A stretch of 64,000 nucleotides of DNA from Thalassovita aquimarina (GTDB lineage Bacteria; Pseudomonadota; Alphaproteobacteria; Rhodobacterales; Rhodobacteraceae), in NCBI RefSeq assembly GCF_018219815.1, contig NZ_JADMKU010000012.1, positions 58,572 through 122,571 on the forward strand, written 5' to 3'. Made by a program: the position numbers and the translations under genes. A model generated the notes under the pieces. It saw only the letters and a program-made list of their open reading frames with translations, made no database searches and had not been told where the DNA came from. Position 1 is the first letter of the stretch. Every line of letters starts with the position of its first letter. Below are positions 9,808 through 18,981 of the stretch, one piece after another.

Positions 9808-11241
9808 GTGTCCCAAACCGAACCCGAAGCGCCAAGTCTTTACGCCGCCCGCGAACCGATTTTCCCGCGACGCGTAAAAGGCAAGTTCAGAAATCTAAAA
9901 TGGGTCCTGATGGCGGTGATGCTGGGCATCTATTACCTGACGCCCTGGATTCGGTGGGATCGCGGGCCGCAACTACCTGATCAGGCGGTCCTGGTGGACT
10001 TAGCCAATCGCCGGTTCTTCTTCTTCTGGATCGAAATCTGGCCGCATGAATTCTATTTCATCGCCGGGCTTCTGGTGATGGCGGGGCTGGGATTGTTCCT
10101 GTTCACCTCGGCGCTCGGGCGGATCTGGTGCGGCTATGCCTGTCCGCAAACGGTCTGGACCGACCTGTTCATCCTGGTCGAACGCTGGATCGAAGGCGAC
10201 CGCAATGCGCGTCTGCGTCTGCACCGGCAGAAGAAATGGGATTTTCGCAAGGCCCGTCTGCGGGTCACCAAATGGGTGGCGTGGTTTCTGATCGCGCTGG
10301 CCACCGGCGGCGCCTGGGTGTTCTATTTCACCGACGCGCCGACGCTGCTGGTCGATCTGGTCACGCTGAACGCGCACCCGGTCGCCTATACGACCGTGCT
10401 GGTGCTGACCGCCACGACCTTCCTGTTTGGCGGTTTCGCGCGCGAACAGATCTGCATCTATGCCTGCCCCTGGCCGCGGATCCAGGCCGCGATGATGGAT
10501 GAGGATACCATCACCATCGGTTATCGCAGCTGGCGCGGCGAACCGCGCGGCAAGCACCGCAAGGCGGAAGGCGCGGAAAAGTTGGGCGATTGCATCGACT
10601 GCATGGCCTGCGTCAATGTCTGTCCGATGGGGATCGACATCCGCGACGGTCAGCAGCTGGAATGCATCACCTGCGGGCTGTGCATCGATGCCTGCGACGA
10701 AATAATGGACAAGGTCGGCAAGCCGCGCGGCCTGATCGATTACATGGCGCTGACCGACGAAGCGTCGGAACGTTCCGGCAAGCCGGTCAAGAGCGTGTGG
10801 AAGCATATCCTGCGCCCGCGCACCATCATGTATACGACGCTGTGGGCGCTGGTCGGCGTCGGCCTTGTGGTGGCGCTGTTCATCCGCTCGGATATCGACC
10901 TGACCGTCGCGCCGGTCCGCAACCCGACCTTCGTGACCCTGTCCGACGGATCGATCCGCAACACCTATGACGTGCGGCTGCGCAACAAGCATGGCGAGGA
11001 CCGGCCGTTCTATATCTCTCTGAAGGGCGATCCGGCGCTGCGGGTGCAGTTGGAAGGCACGCCTTATTCTTCGGTCAAGGTGCCGGCCGACAGCACCTAT
11101 CTGCAACGGGTTTACGTGATCGCGCCGAAAGGGTCTGAACCGGCGGAAAGCGAACGGGTGGAATTCCGTTTCTGGGTCGAAGACACTGCCAGTGGCGAAC
11201 GCGCCTACAAAGACACGGTGTTCAACGGAAGGGCAAACTGA
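9808..11241 (+). CDS. ccoG: cbb3 oxidase accessory protein CcoG (FixG/RdxA)
   Basis: A 477-residue membrane ferredoxin-like protein. Hydrophobic helices in the first half include the CGYACPQ motif (C108, C112). Two 4Fe-4S motifs follow (C262, C265, C268, C272 and C286, C289, C292, C296), with a C-terminal Ig-like domain. CcoG acts as a cupric reductase that helps deliver Cu to the CuB site during cbb3 assembly. It starts at GTG 9808 under an FnrL box and its stop overlaps the ccoH start. Confidence 0.95.
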   Translation: MSQTEPEAPSLYAAREPIFPRRVKGKFRNLKWVLMAVMLGIYYLTPWIRWDRGPQLPDQAVLVDLANRRFFFFWIEIWPHEFYFIAGLLVMAGLGLFLFTSALGRIWCGYACPQTVWTDLFILVERWIEGDRNARLRLHRQKKWDFRKARLRVTKWVAWFLIALATGGAWVFYFTDAPTLLVDLVTLNAHPVAYTTVLVLTATTFLFGGFAREQICIYACPWPRIQAAMMDEDTITIGYRSWRGEPRGKHRKAEGAEKLGDCIDCMACVNVCPMGIDIRDGQQLECITCGLCIDACDEIMDKVGKPRGLIDYMALTDEASERSGKPVKSVWKHILRPRTIMYTTLWALVGVGLVVALFIRSDIDLTVAPVRNPTFVTLSDGSIRNTYDVRLRNKHGEDRPFYISLKGDPALRVQLEGTPYSSVKVPADSTYLQRVYVIAPKGSEPAESERVEFRFWVEDTASGERAYKDTVFNGRAN

Positions 11242-11696
11242 TGGTCAAGGAAATCACCGGTAAACATGTGCTGATAGGCTTCGTCGCGGCTTTCGGGGTG
11301 ATCATCTCGGTCAATGTGCTCCTCGCGGTCAAGGCGGTGAAGACCTTCCCGGGGCTCGAGGTTAAGAATTCCTATGTCGCCAGCCAGGAATTCAACAAGC
11401 GCAAGGCCGCGCAGGAAGCTCTGGGCTGGACCGTTCGGGCCGATGAGGTGGACGGCCATATCACCCTGCGGATCACCGACCGGCAGGGGCGCCCGGTGCG
11501 CGCGGCAAAGCTGCAGGCGACGGTGGGCCGGCCTACCGAGATTGCCGAGGATGTCGCGCCCGAGTTCAGCTTTGACGGCGAAGCCTATGTCGCGCCGCTG
11601 CAGTTGAGCGGCGGCAAATGGAACGTGCGTCTGAAGGCGTTTGCCGATGATGGCACCGAGTTTACCCAACGCCTGAACCTGCACGTGATCCGGTAA
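11241..11696 (+). CDS. ccoH: cbb3 oxidase assembly protein CcoH (FixH family)
   Basis: A 151-residue protein with one N-terminal membrane helix (about residues 9-32, preceded by KEITGKHVL) and a periplasmic FixH domain. CcoH is needed for cbb3 assembly and associates with the oxidase. The ATG at 11241 shares one base with the ccoG stop (TGATG), indicating translational coupling. ccoI follows after four bases. Confidence 0.92.
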   Translation: MVKEITGKHVLIGFVAAFGVIISVNVLLAVKAVKTFPGLEVKNSYVASQEFNKRKAAQEALGWTVRADEVDGHITLRITDRQGRPVRAAKLQATVGRPTEIAEDVAPEFSFDGEAYVAPLQLSGGKWNVRLKAFADDGTEFTQRLNLHVIR

Positions 11697-11700
11697 GCCG

Positions 11701-13887
11701 ATGACCACCGCCATGCGCCCACCCCCTTCGGCCTGCCCGGCCTGCCTCGCCGCTCCGGCGGCGGAAGCCCTGGCGGAACGCGAAGAGTTGAAAGATGCTC
11801 AGATTTCCCTGTCGGTGCCGGCGGTGCATTGCGGGGCCTGTATCTCGGCGGTGGAAAGCGCGCTGGCGGATCATCCCGGCGTGCATTCGGCGCGGGTGAA
11901 CCTGTCGCTGAAACGCGCCAGCGTGGAGGCCGATCACGACGTGATGCCGCAGGATCTGATCGGGGTGCTTTCGGGGATCGGATACGAGGCGCACGAACTG
12001 GATGCCGGTGCCTTGTCGGCGACGAAGGCCGACAAGGCCGGGCGCGATTTGCTGATGCGGCTGGCGGTGGCGGGATTCGCCTCGATGAACGTGATGCTGC
12101 TGTCGGTGTCGGTCTGGTCCGGCGCCGAAGCGGCGACGCGCGACCTGTTTCACTGGATTTCGGCGGCGATCGCGCTGCCCACCATCGTGTTTTCCGGCCA
12201 GCCGTTTTTCCGCAACGCCTGGAGCGCGCTGAGAAACGGGCGGCTGAACATGGACGTGCCGATCGTCCTGGCGATCGCGCTGGCGGTGGTGACGTCGCTC
12301 TGGGAAACCTCGCTGTCGGGCGAACACGCCTATTTCGACGCGGCCTTGACGCTGACCTTCTTCCTGCTGGCCGGGCGTTATCTGGATCACCGCACCCGGG
12401 CGATTGCACGTTCGGCGGCCGAGGAACTGGCGGCGCTGGAAGTGCCGCGCGCCTTCCTGCTGCGCGAGGGCGAGGAAAAGCAGGTGCCGGTGTCGGAGCT
12501 GGTCGTGTGCGACCTGATCATGGTGCGGCCGGGCGGACGGATGCCGGTGGACGGCGAAATCGTCGAGGGCACCTCGGAAATCGACAGGTCGCTGCTGACC
12601 GGGGAAACAGTGCCGGTATTTGCCGCGGCGGGGCAGGCGGTGTCGGCGGGCGAGGTCAACCTGACCGGCCCCCTGACGATCCGCGCAACGGCGGTGGGCA
12701 AGGACACCTCGCTGCACCGGATGGCCGATCTGGTCGCCATCGCGGAATCGGGCCGGTCGCGCTACACCTCGCTGGCGGACAAGGCCGCGAAGCTGTATGC
12801 GCCGGGGGTGCATATCCTGTCGGCGCTCAGCTTCGTCGGCTGGTACCTCTACAGCTGGGATGTGCGTACCGCGCTCAACATCGCCGCCGCCGTTCTGATC
12901 ATCACCTGCCCCTGTGCCCTTGGGCTGGCCGTGCCGGCGGTGACCACAGCCGCGTCCGGGCGGTTGTTCCGCAAGGGGATGCTGATCAAGCATTCCACCG
13001 CGCTGGAACGTCTGGCGCAGGTCGACACGGTCGTCTTCGACAAGACAGGCACGCTGACCGCGGGTACGCCGGAACTGACCAACATGGGGGACCACGCGAC
13101 CCGCGATCTGGAAATCGCGTTGGCGCTGGCGCAGGGCAGCGCGCATCCGCTGTCGGTGTCACTGACCAACACGGTGAAGGCAGAGGGGGTGAAGCCGGCC
13201 GCAATCGAAAGCCTGACCGAGGTGCCAGGTTACGGCACCGAAGGCCGTTGGCAGGGGCGCCGCGTGCGTCTGGGCCGCGGTGCATGGGTCGGCGCGCCGT
13301 CGCTGTCGCAAACCACCGCGTGGCTGGCCGTCGAGGGCGAGGAACCGATACCCTTCCGCTTCGCCGACCGTCTGCGCGAGGGGGCGGAAGAGGCGGTCAA
13401 GGCTCTGCAGGACAGCGGCAAGGACGTGATCCTGATTTCCGGCGACGCTTCGGGCGCGGTGGAAAAGATGGCAGGCCGGCTGGGCATCCGGCAATGGATG
13501 GCCGAGGCGCTGCCCAGCGACAAGGCAGCGCGCATCGCCGCGATGCGCGCTGAAGGCAGGCATGTTCTGATGGTGGGTGACGGGTTGAACGACACCGCGG
13601 CACTGACCGAGGCGCATGTATCGATCTCTCCCGCTTCGGCGCTTGACGCGGCGCGGGTGGCGTCGGACATCGTGCTGCTGGGCGGCGATCTGAGCCCGAT
13701 TGCAGACGCGGTGGCAACCGCACGGTCCGCGACCCGCCGTATTCGCGAAAACTTCCGCATAGCGACGATCTACAACGTGATCGCGGTGCCGATCGCGGTC
13801 ATCGGGCTTGCCACGCCGCTGGTCGCGGCCTTGGCTATGTCGGCCAGTTCCATTACAGTTTCCCTGAACGCGTTGCGCCTGAGGTAA
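11701..13887 (+). CDS. ccoI: Copper-translocating P-type ATPase CcoI
   Basis: A 728-residue P1B-type ATPase supplying copper for cbb3 maturation. The N-terminus holds CPAC (12-15) and a heavy-metal-associated domain with CGAC (44-47). The membrane section carries the CPC motif (C403, C405), the phosphorylation loop has DKTGTLT (D447), and the hinge has GDGLNDTAAL. CopA2/CcoI-type pumps export Cu to the periplasm slowly for enzyme loading rather than detoxification. The gene follows ccoH by four bases and precedes ccoS by five. Confidence 0.95.
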   Translation: MTTAMRPPPSACPACLAAPAAEALAEREELKDAQISLSVPAVHCGACISAVESALADHPGVHSARVNLSLKRASVEADHDVMPQDLIGVLSGIGYEAHELDAGALSATKADKAGRDLLMRLAVAGFASMNVMLLSVSVWSGAEAATRDLFHWISAAIALPTIVFSGQPFFRNAWSALRNGRLNMDVPIVLAIALAVVTSLWETSLSGEHAYFDAALTLTFFLLAGRYLDHRTRAIARSAAEELAALEVPRAFLLREGEEKQVPVSELVVCDLIMVRPGGRMPVDGEIVEGTSEIDRSLLTGETVPVFAAAGQAVSAGEVNLTGPLTIRATAVGKDTSLHRMADLVAIAESGRSRYTSLADKAAKLYAPGVHILSALSFVGWYLYSWDVRTALNIAAAVLIITCPCALGLAVPAVTTAASGRLFRKGMLIKHSTALERLAQVDTVVFDKTGTLTAGTPELTNMGDHATRDLEIALALAQGSAHPLSVSLTNTVKAEGVKPAAIESLTEVPGYGTEGRWQGRRVRLGRGAWVGAPSLSQTTAWLAVEGEEPIPFRFADRLREGAEEAVKALQDSGKDVILISGDASGAVEKMAGRLGIRQWMAEALPSDKAARIAAMRAEGRHVLMVGDGLNDTAALTEAHVSISPASALDAARVASDIVLLGGDLSPIADAVATARSATRRIRENFRIATIYNVIAVPIAVIGLATPLVAALAMSASSITVSLNALRLR

Positions 13888-13892
13888 AGCCG

Positions 13893-14051
13893 ATGTCAGT
13901 CCTGTCCTACCTGATCCCGATCTCGCTGATCCTTGGCGGCGTGGGGCTTTTGTTTTTCATCTACACAGTCAAGAGCGATCAGTATGACGACCCGGACGGA
14001 AACGCGCAGCGGATTCTGAACGGCGACTGGGACGATCATCCCAAGCCCTGA
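13893..14051 (+). CDS. ccoS: cbb3 oxidase maturation protein CcoS
   Basis: A 52-codon gene with an N-terminal hydrophobic helix (about residues 5-26) and an acidic tail containing QYDDPDG, the hallmark of CcoS. It is required in related species to insert cofactors into CcoN. It begins five bases after ccoI, ends the ccoGHIS operon and is followed by a strong terminator. It is easily missed because of its size. Confidence 0.93.
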   Translation: MSVLSYLIPISLILGGVGLLFFIYTVKSDQYDDPDGNAQRILNGDWDDHPKP

Positions 14052-14078
14052 ACGGCCCGGAAGACCATCCAAAAAGAA

Positions 14079-14110
14079 AACCCCGCGGCCCGTTTCCGTG
14101 GGGTTTTTTT
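14079..14110 (+). terminator. Rho-independent terminator of ccoGHIS
   Basis: The 10-base arms 14079-14088 and 14096-14105 (one mismatch) form a stem followed by seven T residues. Confidence 0.85.
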
Positions 14111-14151
14111 CGTGTCGCGCGCAGAGGCTGAACCGATCTGGGAACCCTGCC

Positions 14152-15570
14152 TCAGCCCGGCCCGATCATGAAGCAGGTCACTTTCCGCGCCTGCAGGCGG
14201 CGGCAGGCCAGATCGGCGCTGTCGCGGGTCAGGCCAAGGAAATTGGCGTCATAGCCGTTCTTGCGATTGACCACCTTGCGCAGGCCGCCGTCCAGCGTGC
14301 TCATTTCCGTCAGGGCGACTTTCAGCAACTGTCGCTCGGCGGCATAGCGGCTGGGGAAGCGGCCGATATTGATGCCCCAGTGCCGTCCACCCGAGGTGCT
14401 GACGCGGGTCACGACTTCGGGTTCGCTGCGGCTGGACTGGCGGGCCAGGGTTTCCTCGACCGCCGGCGTATTGTCGGCTTTGGCAAGGACCACCTCTTCG
14501 GGCCGCATCCTTGGAGTGACCGCGGGGGTGTCCGAGGTGATCGCTACTTCGGCCAGCGCGCTGTTTATGTCATCCTTCAAAGCAAGCAGGACCGGCGGCT
14601 GGGACGCTTCGCCGGGACGCGGCCGGGGGCGCAGACTTTTCTTCACCGCCGTTACCAGGCGAATGGTTTTGCCAGCCGTTCCCGGCGCGGGACTGTTGCC
14701 GACATAGATTGGCCGTTGCGGTTTTCGTACTGCCACCCGGCTCGGGGCGCGGCGGAACCCCAGATCCAGCAATTCGGCGACCTTGGCGTTGCGGGTCGCG
14801 GTGGACCGGCCACCGAAAACCGTGGCGATGATCCGTTCGTCGCCACGCCGCGCCGAGGCGACGAGGTTGAACCCTGCGGCGCGGGTATAGCCGGTCTTGA
14901 TGCCGTCGGCGCCCTTGTAGGCGTTCAGGAAACGGCGGTTGGTGTTGTTGACCTGACGCATGCCGGCATCGGTCGATCGGCGCGAAAACAGGTTGTAATA
15001 TTCCGGGAAGTCGAAAAACAGGTGCCGGCCCAGCGTCGTCATGTCCCGGGCGGTGGACAGGTGGCCCGATTCCGTCAGCCCGTTGGCGTTCTTGAAGGTG
15101 GTCCGGGTCATGCCAAGGGCCTTGGCAGTGCGGTTCATCCGGCGGGCGAAGGCCGCTTCGGAACCCGAAATCGCGATGCCGATGGCGGTGGCGGCGTCAT
15201 TGGCCGATTTCACCGCCGCGGCACGGATCAGGTAACGCAGCTTGATCCGCTGCCCGGCCACCAGCCCCAGTTTCGAAGGAGGTTCGGCGGCGGCTTTCTT
15301 CGTGATGCGGACCTTGGTGTCGAGGCTGATTTCGCCGTGCTCGATCGCCTCAAAGGCGATATAGAGCGTCATCATCTTGGTCAGGGAAGCCGGGTGAAGG
15401 CGCTGATCAGCGTTGCGCGAATGCAGGACTTCGCCCGAACGCGCGTCGATCACCATCGCCGCATAGGGTGCGGCGCGCGCGCTGAGCGGCACGATGGCCA
15501 ATATCCAGATGAGTGCGAATACCAGCAGGCCCAAGCGGGCCGGCTTCCACTGCCGATCCTTCACGATCAC
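14152..15570 (-). CDS. D-alanyl-D-alanine carboxypeptidase with C-terminal SPOR domain
   Basis: A 472-residue peptidase S11 (DacA/PBP5-like) enzyme that trims the terminal D-Ala from peptidoglycan stem peptides in the periplasm. A signal peptide is visible (residues about 12-33, ending ARA). Active-site motifs are SLTK (S62-K65), SAN (122-124) and KTG (225-227). The last ~80 residues form a SPOR domain (WGINIGRF...ATR-type repeats), which usually binds denuded glycan at the division septum. The linker is rich in Pro, Arg and Ser. The start is GTG 15570; another GTG at 15564 is possible. It is monocistronic. Confidence 0.9.
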   Translation of the reverse strand: MIVKDRQWKPARLGLLVFALIWILAIVPLSARAAPYAAMVIDARSGEVLHSRNADQRLHPASLTKMMTLYIAFEAIEHGEISLDTKVRITKKAAAEPPSKLGLVAGQRIKLRYLIRAAAVKSANDAATAIGIAISGSEAAFARRMNRTAKALGMTRTTFKNANGLTESGHLSTARDMTTLGRHLFFDFPEYYNLFSRRSTDAGMRQVNNTNRRFLNAYKGADGIKTGYTRAAGFNLVASARRGDERIIATVFGGRSTATRNAKVAELLDLGFRRAPSRVAVRKPQRPIYVGNSPAPGTAGKTIRLVTAVKKSLRPRPRPGEASQPPVLLALKDDINSALAEVAITSDTPAVTPRMRPEEVVLAKADNTPAVEETLARQSSRSEPEVVTRVSTSGGRHWGINIGRFPSRYAAERQLLKVALTEMSTLDGGLRKVVNRKNGYDANFLGLTRDSADLACRRLQARKVTCFMIGPG

Positions 15571-15908
15571 TGCCTTTACTGCCTCTGCGCCGCCGGTTTT
15601 CCGGTCTGACGTCGTTTGGTTGAATTCAGGCTAACACATGAGTTTTCACGAATAAAGCTATCATTTAGTTGGGTTTTGACCGTTTTTTTGACGAACCGGG
15701 GATGCTGCCCGACAAAGAGGCAAATCTTGGGGGATGGCGTTTCGGACCCCCAACACATGCCATCGCGGCGGGAAGATTTTTTCAACCAGGGCGGTATTGG
15801 CGCCGCGCGGGGCGCGCGGGCGGATCAGACGGAAACCGGGATCAGTTACTTGTACATATAGGTGGCGGGATCAAGGCGCTGCCCGGCTCTACCGCGCTGC
15901 AAACGCCG
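15571..15908. other. Non-coding gap upstream of the carboxypeptidase gene
   Basis: This 338-base gap lies between two minus-strand genes. I find no convincing gene. It is AT-rich next to the carboxypeptidase start (about 15610-15690), where the promoter probably lies. It also holds a 7-bp hairpin (15727-15733 pairing with 15747-15753, 13-base loop) without a T-run. No tRNA shape was seen. Confidence 0.5.
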
Positions 15909-16616
15909 TCAGCCCTCTTCGATCCGTTTCACCAGCGCGGTCAGGGCGCCCAGATCGTCGATTGCCTGATACCTGTCCGACTGTTCCGGCGCCTCGGCCC
16001 GTTCGATTTCCCAGACCAACCCGTGCGGCACGTAAACGCCCCAACCGCCCGCTTCGACCATCGGCACCACGTCGGATTTCATCGAGTTGCCCGCCATCAG
16101 CCCGGATGCGGGGCCGTCGCCCAGGCGGGTGAAGATCTCGGCATAGACCTCTGGCGTCTTGTTCGACACGATTTCAATCCCGTCGAACAGGTCCCCCAGA
16201 CCCGATTGCGCCAGCTTGCGTTCCTGATCGATCAGGTCGCCCTTGGTGATCAGGATCACGCGGTGGCTGTCGGCCAGCGCTTCGACCGCTTCGCGCGCGT
16301 GCGGCAGCAGTTCGATCGGGTGCTGCAGCATGTCCTGACCGGCATCGATCAGCGCCCGGATGACCGGGCCGGGCGCGCGGTTTTCGGTCACGTCGAGGGC
16401 GGTTTCGATCATCGACAGGACGAAACCTTTGATCCCGAATCCGTAATGGCGAATATTGCGCTTTTCCGCCTCGAGAAGGCGTTCCATCAGGTGGTCGGGG
16501 TCAGCGAAATCGTCCAGAAGGTCGGCGAATCGCTCCTGCGTGATGCGGAAAAACCGCTCATTATGCCAAAGCGTATCGTCCGCATCGAAGCCTATTGTCG
16601 TAAGTTTTCCGGCCAA
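15909..16616 (-). CDS. HAD superfamily hydrolase
   Basis: A phosphatase-like HAD protein of about 235 residues. Motif I is FDADDTL (D11, D13, T15 from the chosen start), motif II is ITKGD, and a late GNSMKSD segment carries the acidic residues of motif IV. I chose the TTG at 16616 because AAGGA lies four bases upstream and the HAD fold begins a few residues later. A GTG at 16661 would add 15 residues but has no Shine-Dalgarno. The substrate is unknown. It is divergent from clpS. Confidence 0.85.
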   Translation of the reverse strand: MAGKLTTIGFDADDTLWHNERFFRITQERFADLLDDFADPDHLMERLLEAEKRNIRHYGFGIKGFVLSMIETALDVTENRAPGPVIRALIDAGQDMLQHPIELLPHAREAVEALADSHRVILITKGDLIDQERKLAQSGLGDLFDGIEIVSNKTPEVYAEIFTRLGDGPASGLMAGNSMKSDVVPMVEAGGWGVYVPHGLVWEIERAEAPEQSDRYQAIDDLGALTALVKRIEEG

Positions 16617-16714
16617 GTTTTCCTTCTGCCAGCGGCAGACCTCTTTCCTAATCCAATACACAGGTTATATAGACCGTTCTAAGCCTCAACCGCGAAAACC
16701 GAAGAAGCGAGCTC

Positions 16715-17053
16715 ATGATCGACTGGCCCGTCACAATGTCTGACAAGAACGACGACGATTCCGATGCGTCCATCGCGCTGCAGACCCGGCCCAAGACCAA
16801 GCGCCCTCCGCTGTACAAGGTGATGCTGCTGAACGACGATTACACGCCGATGGAATTCGTTGTTCACGTTCTGGAACGGTTTTTCGGGATGAACCACGCG
16901 CAGGCCTTTGAAATCATGCTGACGGTCCACAAGAAGGGGCTGGCGGTGGTCGGCGTTTTCAGTCACGAAATCGCGGAAACCAAGGTGACCCAGGTGATGG
17001 ATTTCGCCCGCCGCCATCAGCACCCGCTGCAATGTACGATGGAAAAGGAATGA
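16715..17053 (+). CDS. clpS: ATP-dependent Clp protease adaptor ClpS
   Basis: A 112-residue adaptor that binds N-degron substrates and delivers them to ClpAP. The conserved core is present: [19 protein letters not shown], then VHKKG, and the C-terminal ETKV...A segment; the acidic N-terminal tail is typical. An internal ATG at 16736 would give a shorter tail but has a poorer ribosome site. clpA is not adjacent in this window. Confidence 0.95.
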   Translation: MIDWPVTMSDKNDDDSDASIALQTRPKTKRPPLYKVMLLNDDYTPMEFVVHVLERFFGMNHAQAFEIMLTVHKKGLAVVGVFSHEIAETKVTQVMDFARRHQHPLQCTMEKE

Positions 17054-17081
17054 TCCTGTCCCAGCTTCGCGAGGCCCACCG

Positions 17082-18065
17082 ATGAGCCATCCGCGCCTCG
17101 CCCTGGCCCTTGAGGCCGGTCTGGACATCGCCGAAGGCAGGATTGGCGTTTTCGCGCCGCGTGCCGATACCGACATCTCCGACTTGCCGAAGGCGCGTTG
17201 CCAGATCGTGACGGGTTTCAAACCCGATTACGACCGGTTCACGGCGCAGGGATTCGACTGTGCCACGCAGGCCGAAGGCCGCTATGCCGCCAGCATCGTA
17301 TTCCTGCCGCGCGCCAAGCAATTGGCACGTGCGATGATCGCCGAGGCGGCAGCGCTGACAGAGGGGCCGGTGGTGATCGACGGGCAGAAAACCGATGGCG
17401 TCGACAGCCTGCTGAAGGAAGTGCGCAAACGGGCCGAGGTGCTTTCGGTTCTTTCCAAGGCGCATGGCAAGCTGTTCTGGTTCGCCGCCGGTTCGGGATT
17501 CGAGGATTGGGCCGCGTCGGAACCGTCCGTGATCGAGGACGGTTTCATCACCCGGCCCGGTGTGTTTTCCGCCGACGGGATCGACCCGGCCTCGAAATTG
17601 CTGGCTAGCGCCCTGCCCGAGAAATTGTCGGGACATCTGGCCGATCTGGGCGCGGGGTGGGGGTATCTGTCGCGCGCCGTGCTGCAACGCGCGGGGGTCA
17701 AATCGCTGGCTCTGGTCGAGGCCGATTATGCGGCGCTGGAGTGCGCGCGCGCGAATCTGGACGACGAGCGGGTGCAATTCCATTGGGCCGATGCCACCAC
17801 ATGGCGGTCGGACCGCAAGCTCGACGGGGTGGTGATGAACCCGCCTTTCCATACCGGCCGCACCGCGGAACCCGATTTGGGCCGGGCCTTCATTGCCGCC
17901 GCGGCCCGTAATCTGGCCGCACATGGCGAGTTGTGGCTGGTGGCGAACCGTCACCTTGCCTACGAAACGACTCTTGCCGAGCTGTTCGCCGATGTGAAAG
18001 AAGTGGACGGGGACAACCGCTTCAAGGTGCTCTACGCCCGGCGGCCGTCCCGTAAGTCACGATAG
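17082..18065 (+). CDS. RsmC-type class I SAM-dependent methyltransferase
   Basis: A 327-residue protein with the two-domain layout of 16S rRNA guanine-N2 methyltransferases (RsmC/RlmG type). There is a degenerate N-terminal domain, a SAM-binding DLGAGWGYLS loop (188-197) and the NPPF catalytic motif (253-256, NPPFHTGR). The likely role is methylation of a guanine in small-subunit rRNA; the exact base is inferred only from family. It lies 28 bases after clpS and may be cotranscribed. Confidence 0.88.
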   Translation: MSHPRLALALEAGLDIAEGRIGVFAPRADTDISDLPKARCQIVTGFKPDYDRFTAQGFDCATQAEGRYAASIVFLPRAKQLARAMIAEAAALTEGPVVIDGQKTDGVDSLLKEVRKRAEVLSVLSKAHGKLFWFAAGSGFEDWAASEPSVIEDGFITRPGVFSADGIDPASKLLASALPEKLSGHLADLGAGWGYLSRAVLQRAGVKSLALVEADYAALECARANLDDERVQFHWADATTWRSDRKLDGVVMNPPFHTGRTAEPDLGRAFIAAAARNLAAHGELWLVANRHLAYETTLAELFADVKEVDGDNRFKVLYARRPSRKSR

Positions 18066-18105
18066 ACCCGGTACCCATAGCCATCAGATTTCAGGAGCTT
18101 TACGC

Positions 18106-18906
18106 ATGAGCTTTGCCATTTCGGGAAAGACAGCCATTGTGACCGGTGGCGCCAATGGGATCGGCCTGGCCATCGGCCGGCATTTCCTCGACAAGGGCGC
18201 GAATGTGATATTCGCGGATATGGACGAGGGCAATCTCGTCAAGGAACTGGGCCCGAACGAAGAGGGCAAGGCCCATCGCTATTTCGCAGGCGATCTGCGG
18301 GAAAAGCTGACCCTCGTGAACCTGTTGTCGGCGACGCTGGATGCGTTCGACAGTGTCGATATCCTGATCAACGCCTCGCGACAGATCATCGCTGCCGATC
18401 CCCTGAACGCCGATGACGACGCGGTCGAAACCATGTTGCAGCAGAACCTGCTGACCTCTTTGCGGCTGTCGCAGTTGGTCGCCAAGCGGATGATCAAGCA
18501 GGCCAATGGCAACGGCGAAGGCACCGCCGGCACCATCGTCAATCTGTCCTGCATCGCAGCGCGGCGCACCTCGCCCGACCTGTTGGCCTATTCGGTGTCG
18601 ACCGCCGCATTGGATCAGATGACCCGGTCATTGGCCGTCGCGCTGGCACCGCACCGGATTCGCGTCAACGGGCTGGCCTTCGGGTCGGTGATGTCGAACA
18701 GCCTGAAGGACACGTTGCGCGATCACACCGATTACCGCAGCGAGATCGAACAACACACGCCGCTGGGCCGGATCGCGGCGCCGACCGAACTGACCCATGC
18801 GGCGCAGTACCTGGCGTCGGAAGCGTCGGGCTTCATGACCGGGCAGATCATGACCATAGATGGCGGTCGCACCCTGATCGATCCGGTTTCGGCCTCGGCG
18901 CATTGA
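18106..18906 (+). CDS. SDR family protein lacking the catalytic lysine
   Basis: A 266-residue Rossmann protein. The cofactor loop TGGANGIG (13-20) is intact and Ser148 and Tyr162 are in the expected places. However, the YxxxK motif reads YSVST (Lys replaced by Thr166), the NNAG motif reads INAS (88-91) and the usual PG after VN is absent (VNGLAFGSV). The fold is classical SDR but normal proton relay should be impaired, so it may bind NAD(P) without ordinary dehydrogenase activity. It lies 40 bases after the methyltransferase gene and 75 bases before hemF. Substrate unknown. Confidence 0.85.
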   Translation: MSFAISGKTAIVTGGANGIGLAIGRHFLDKGANVIFADMDEGNLVKELGPNEEGKAHRYFAGDLREKLTLVNLLSATLDAFDSVDILINASRQIIAADPLNADDDAVETMLQQNLLTSLRLSQLVAKRMIKQANGNGEGTAGTIVNLSCIAARRTSPDLLAYSVSTAALDQMTRSLAVALAPHRIRVNGLAFGSVMSNSLKDTLRDHTDYRSEIEQHTPLGRIAAPTELTHAAQYLASEASGFMTGQIMTIDGGRTLIDPVSASAH

Positions 18907-18981
18907 TCCCTGCGCCATCGTGACAGTGGTCGCCGCCCGCGCGGGCTGCTAAACCTGCGCCAAAGACAGGGTGAGGATGTC

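Noticed and set aside
15727..15753. Hairpin upstream of the carboxypeptidase as a small RNA or terminator
   Set aside because: Only a 7-bp stem, a large loop and no T-run; no gene end is nearby on the plus strand.
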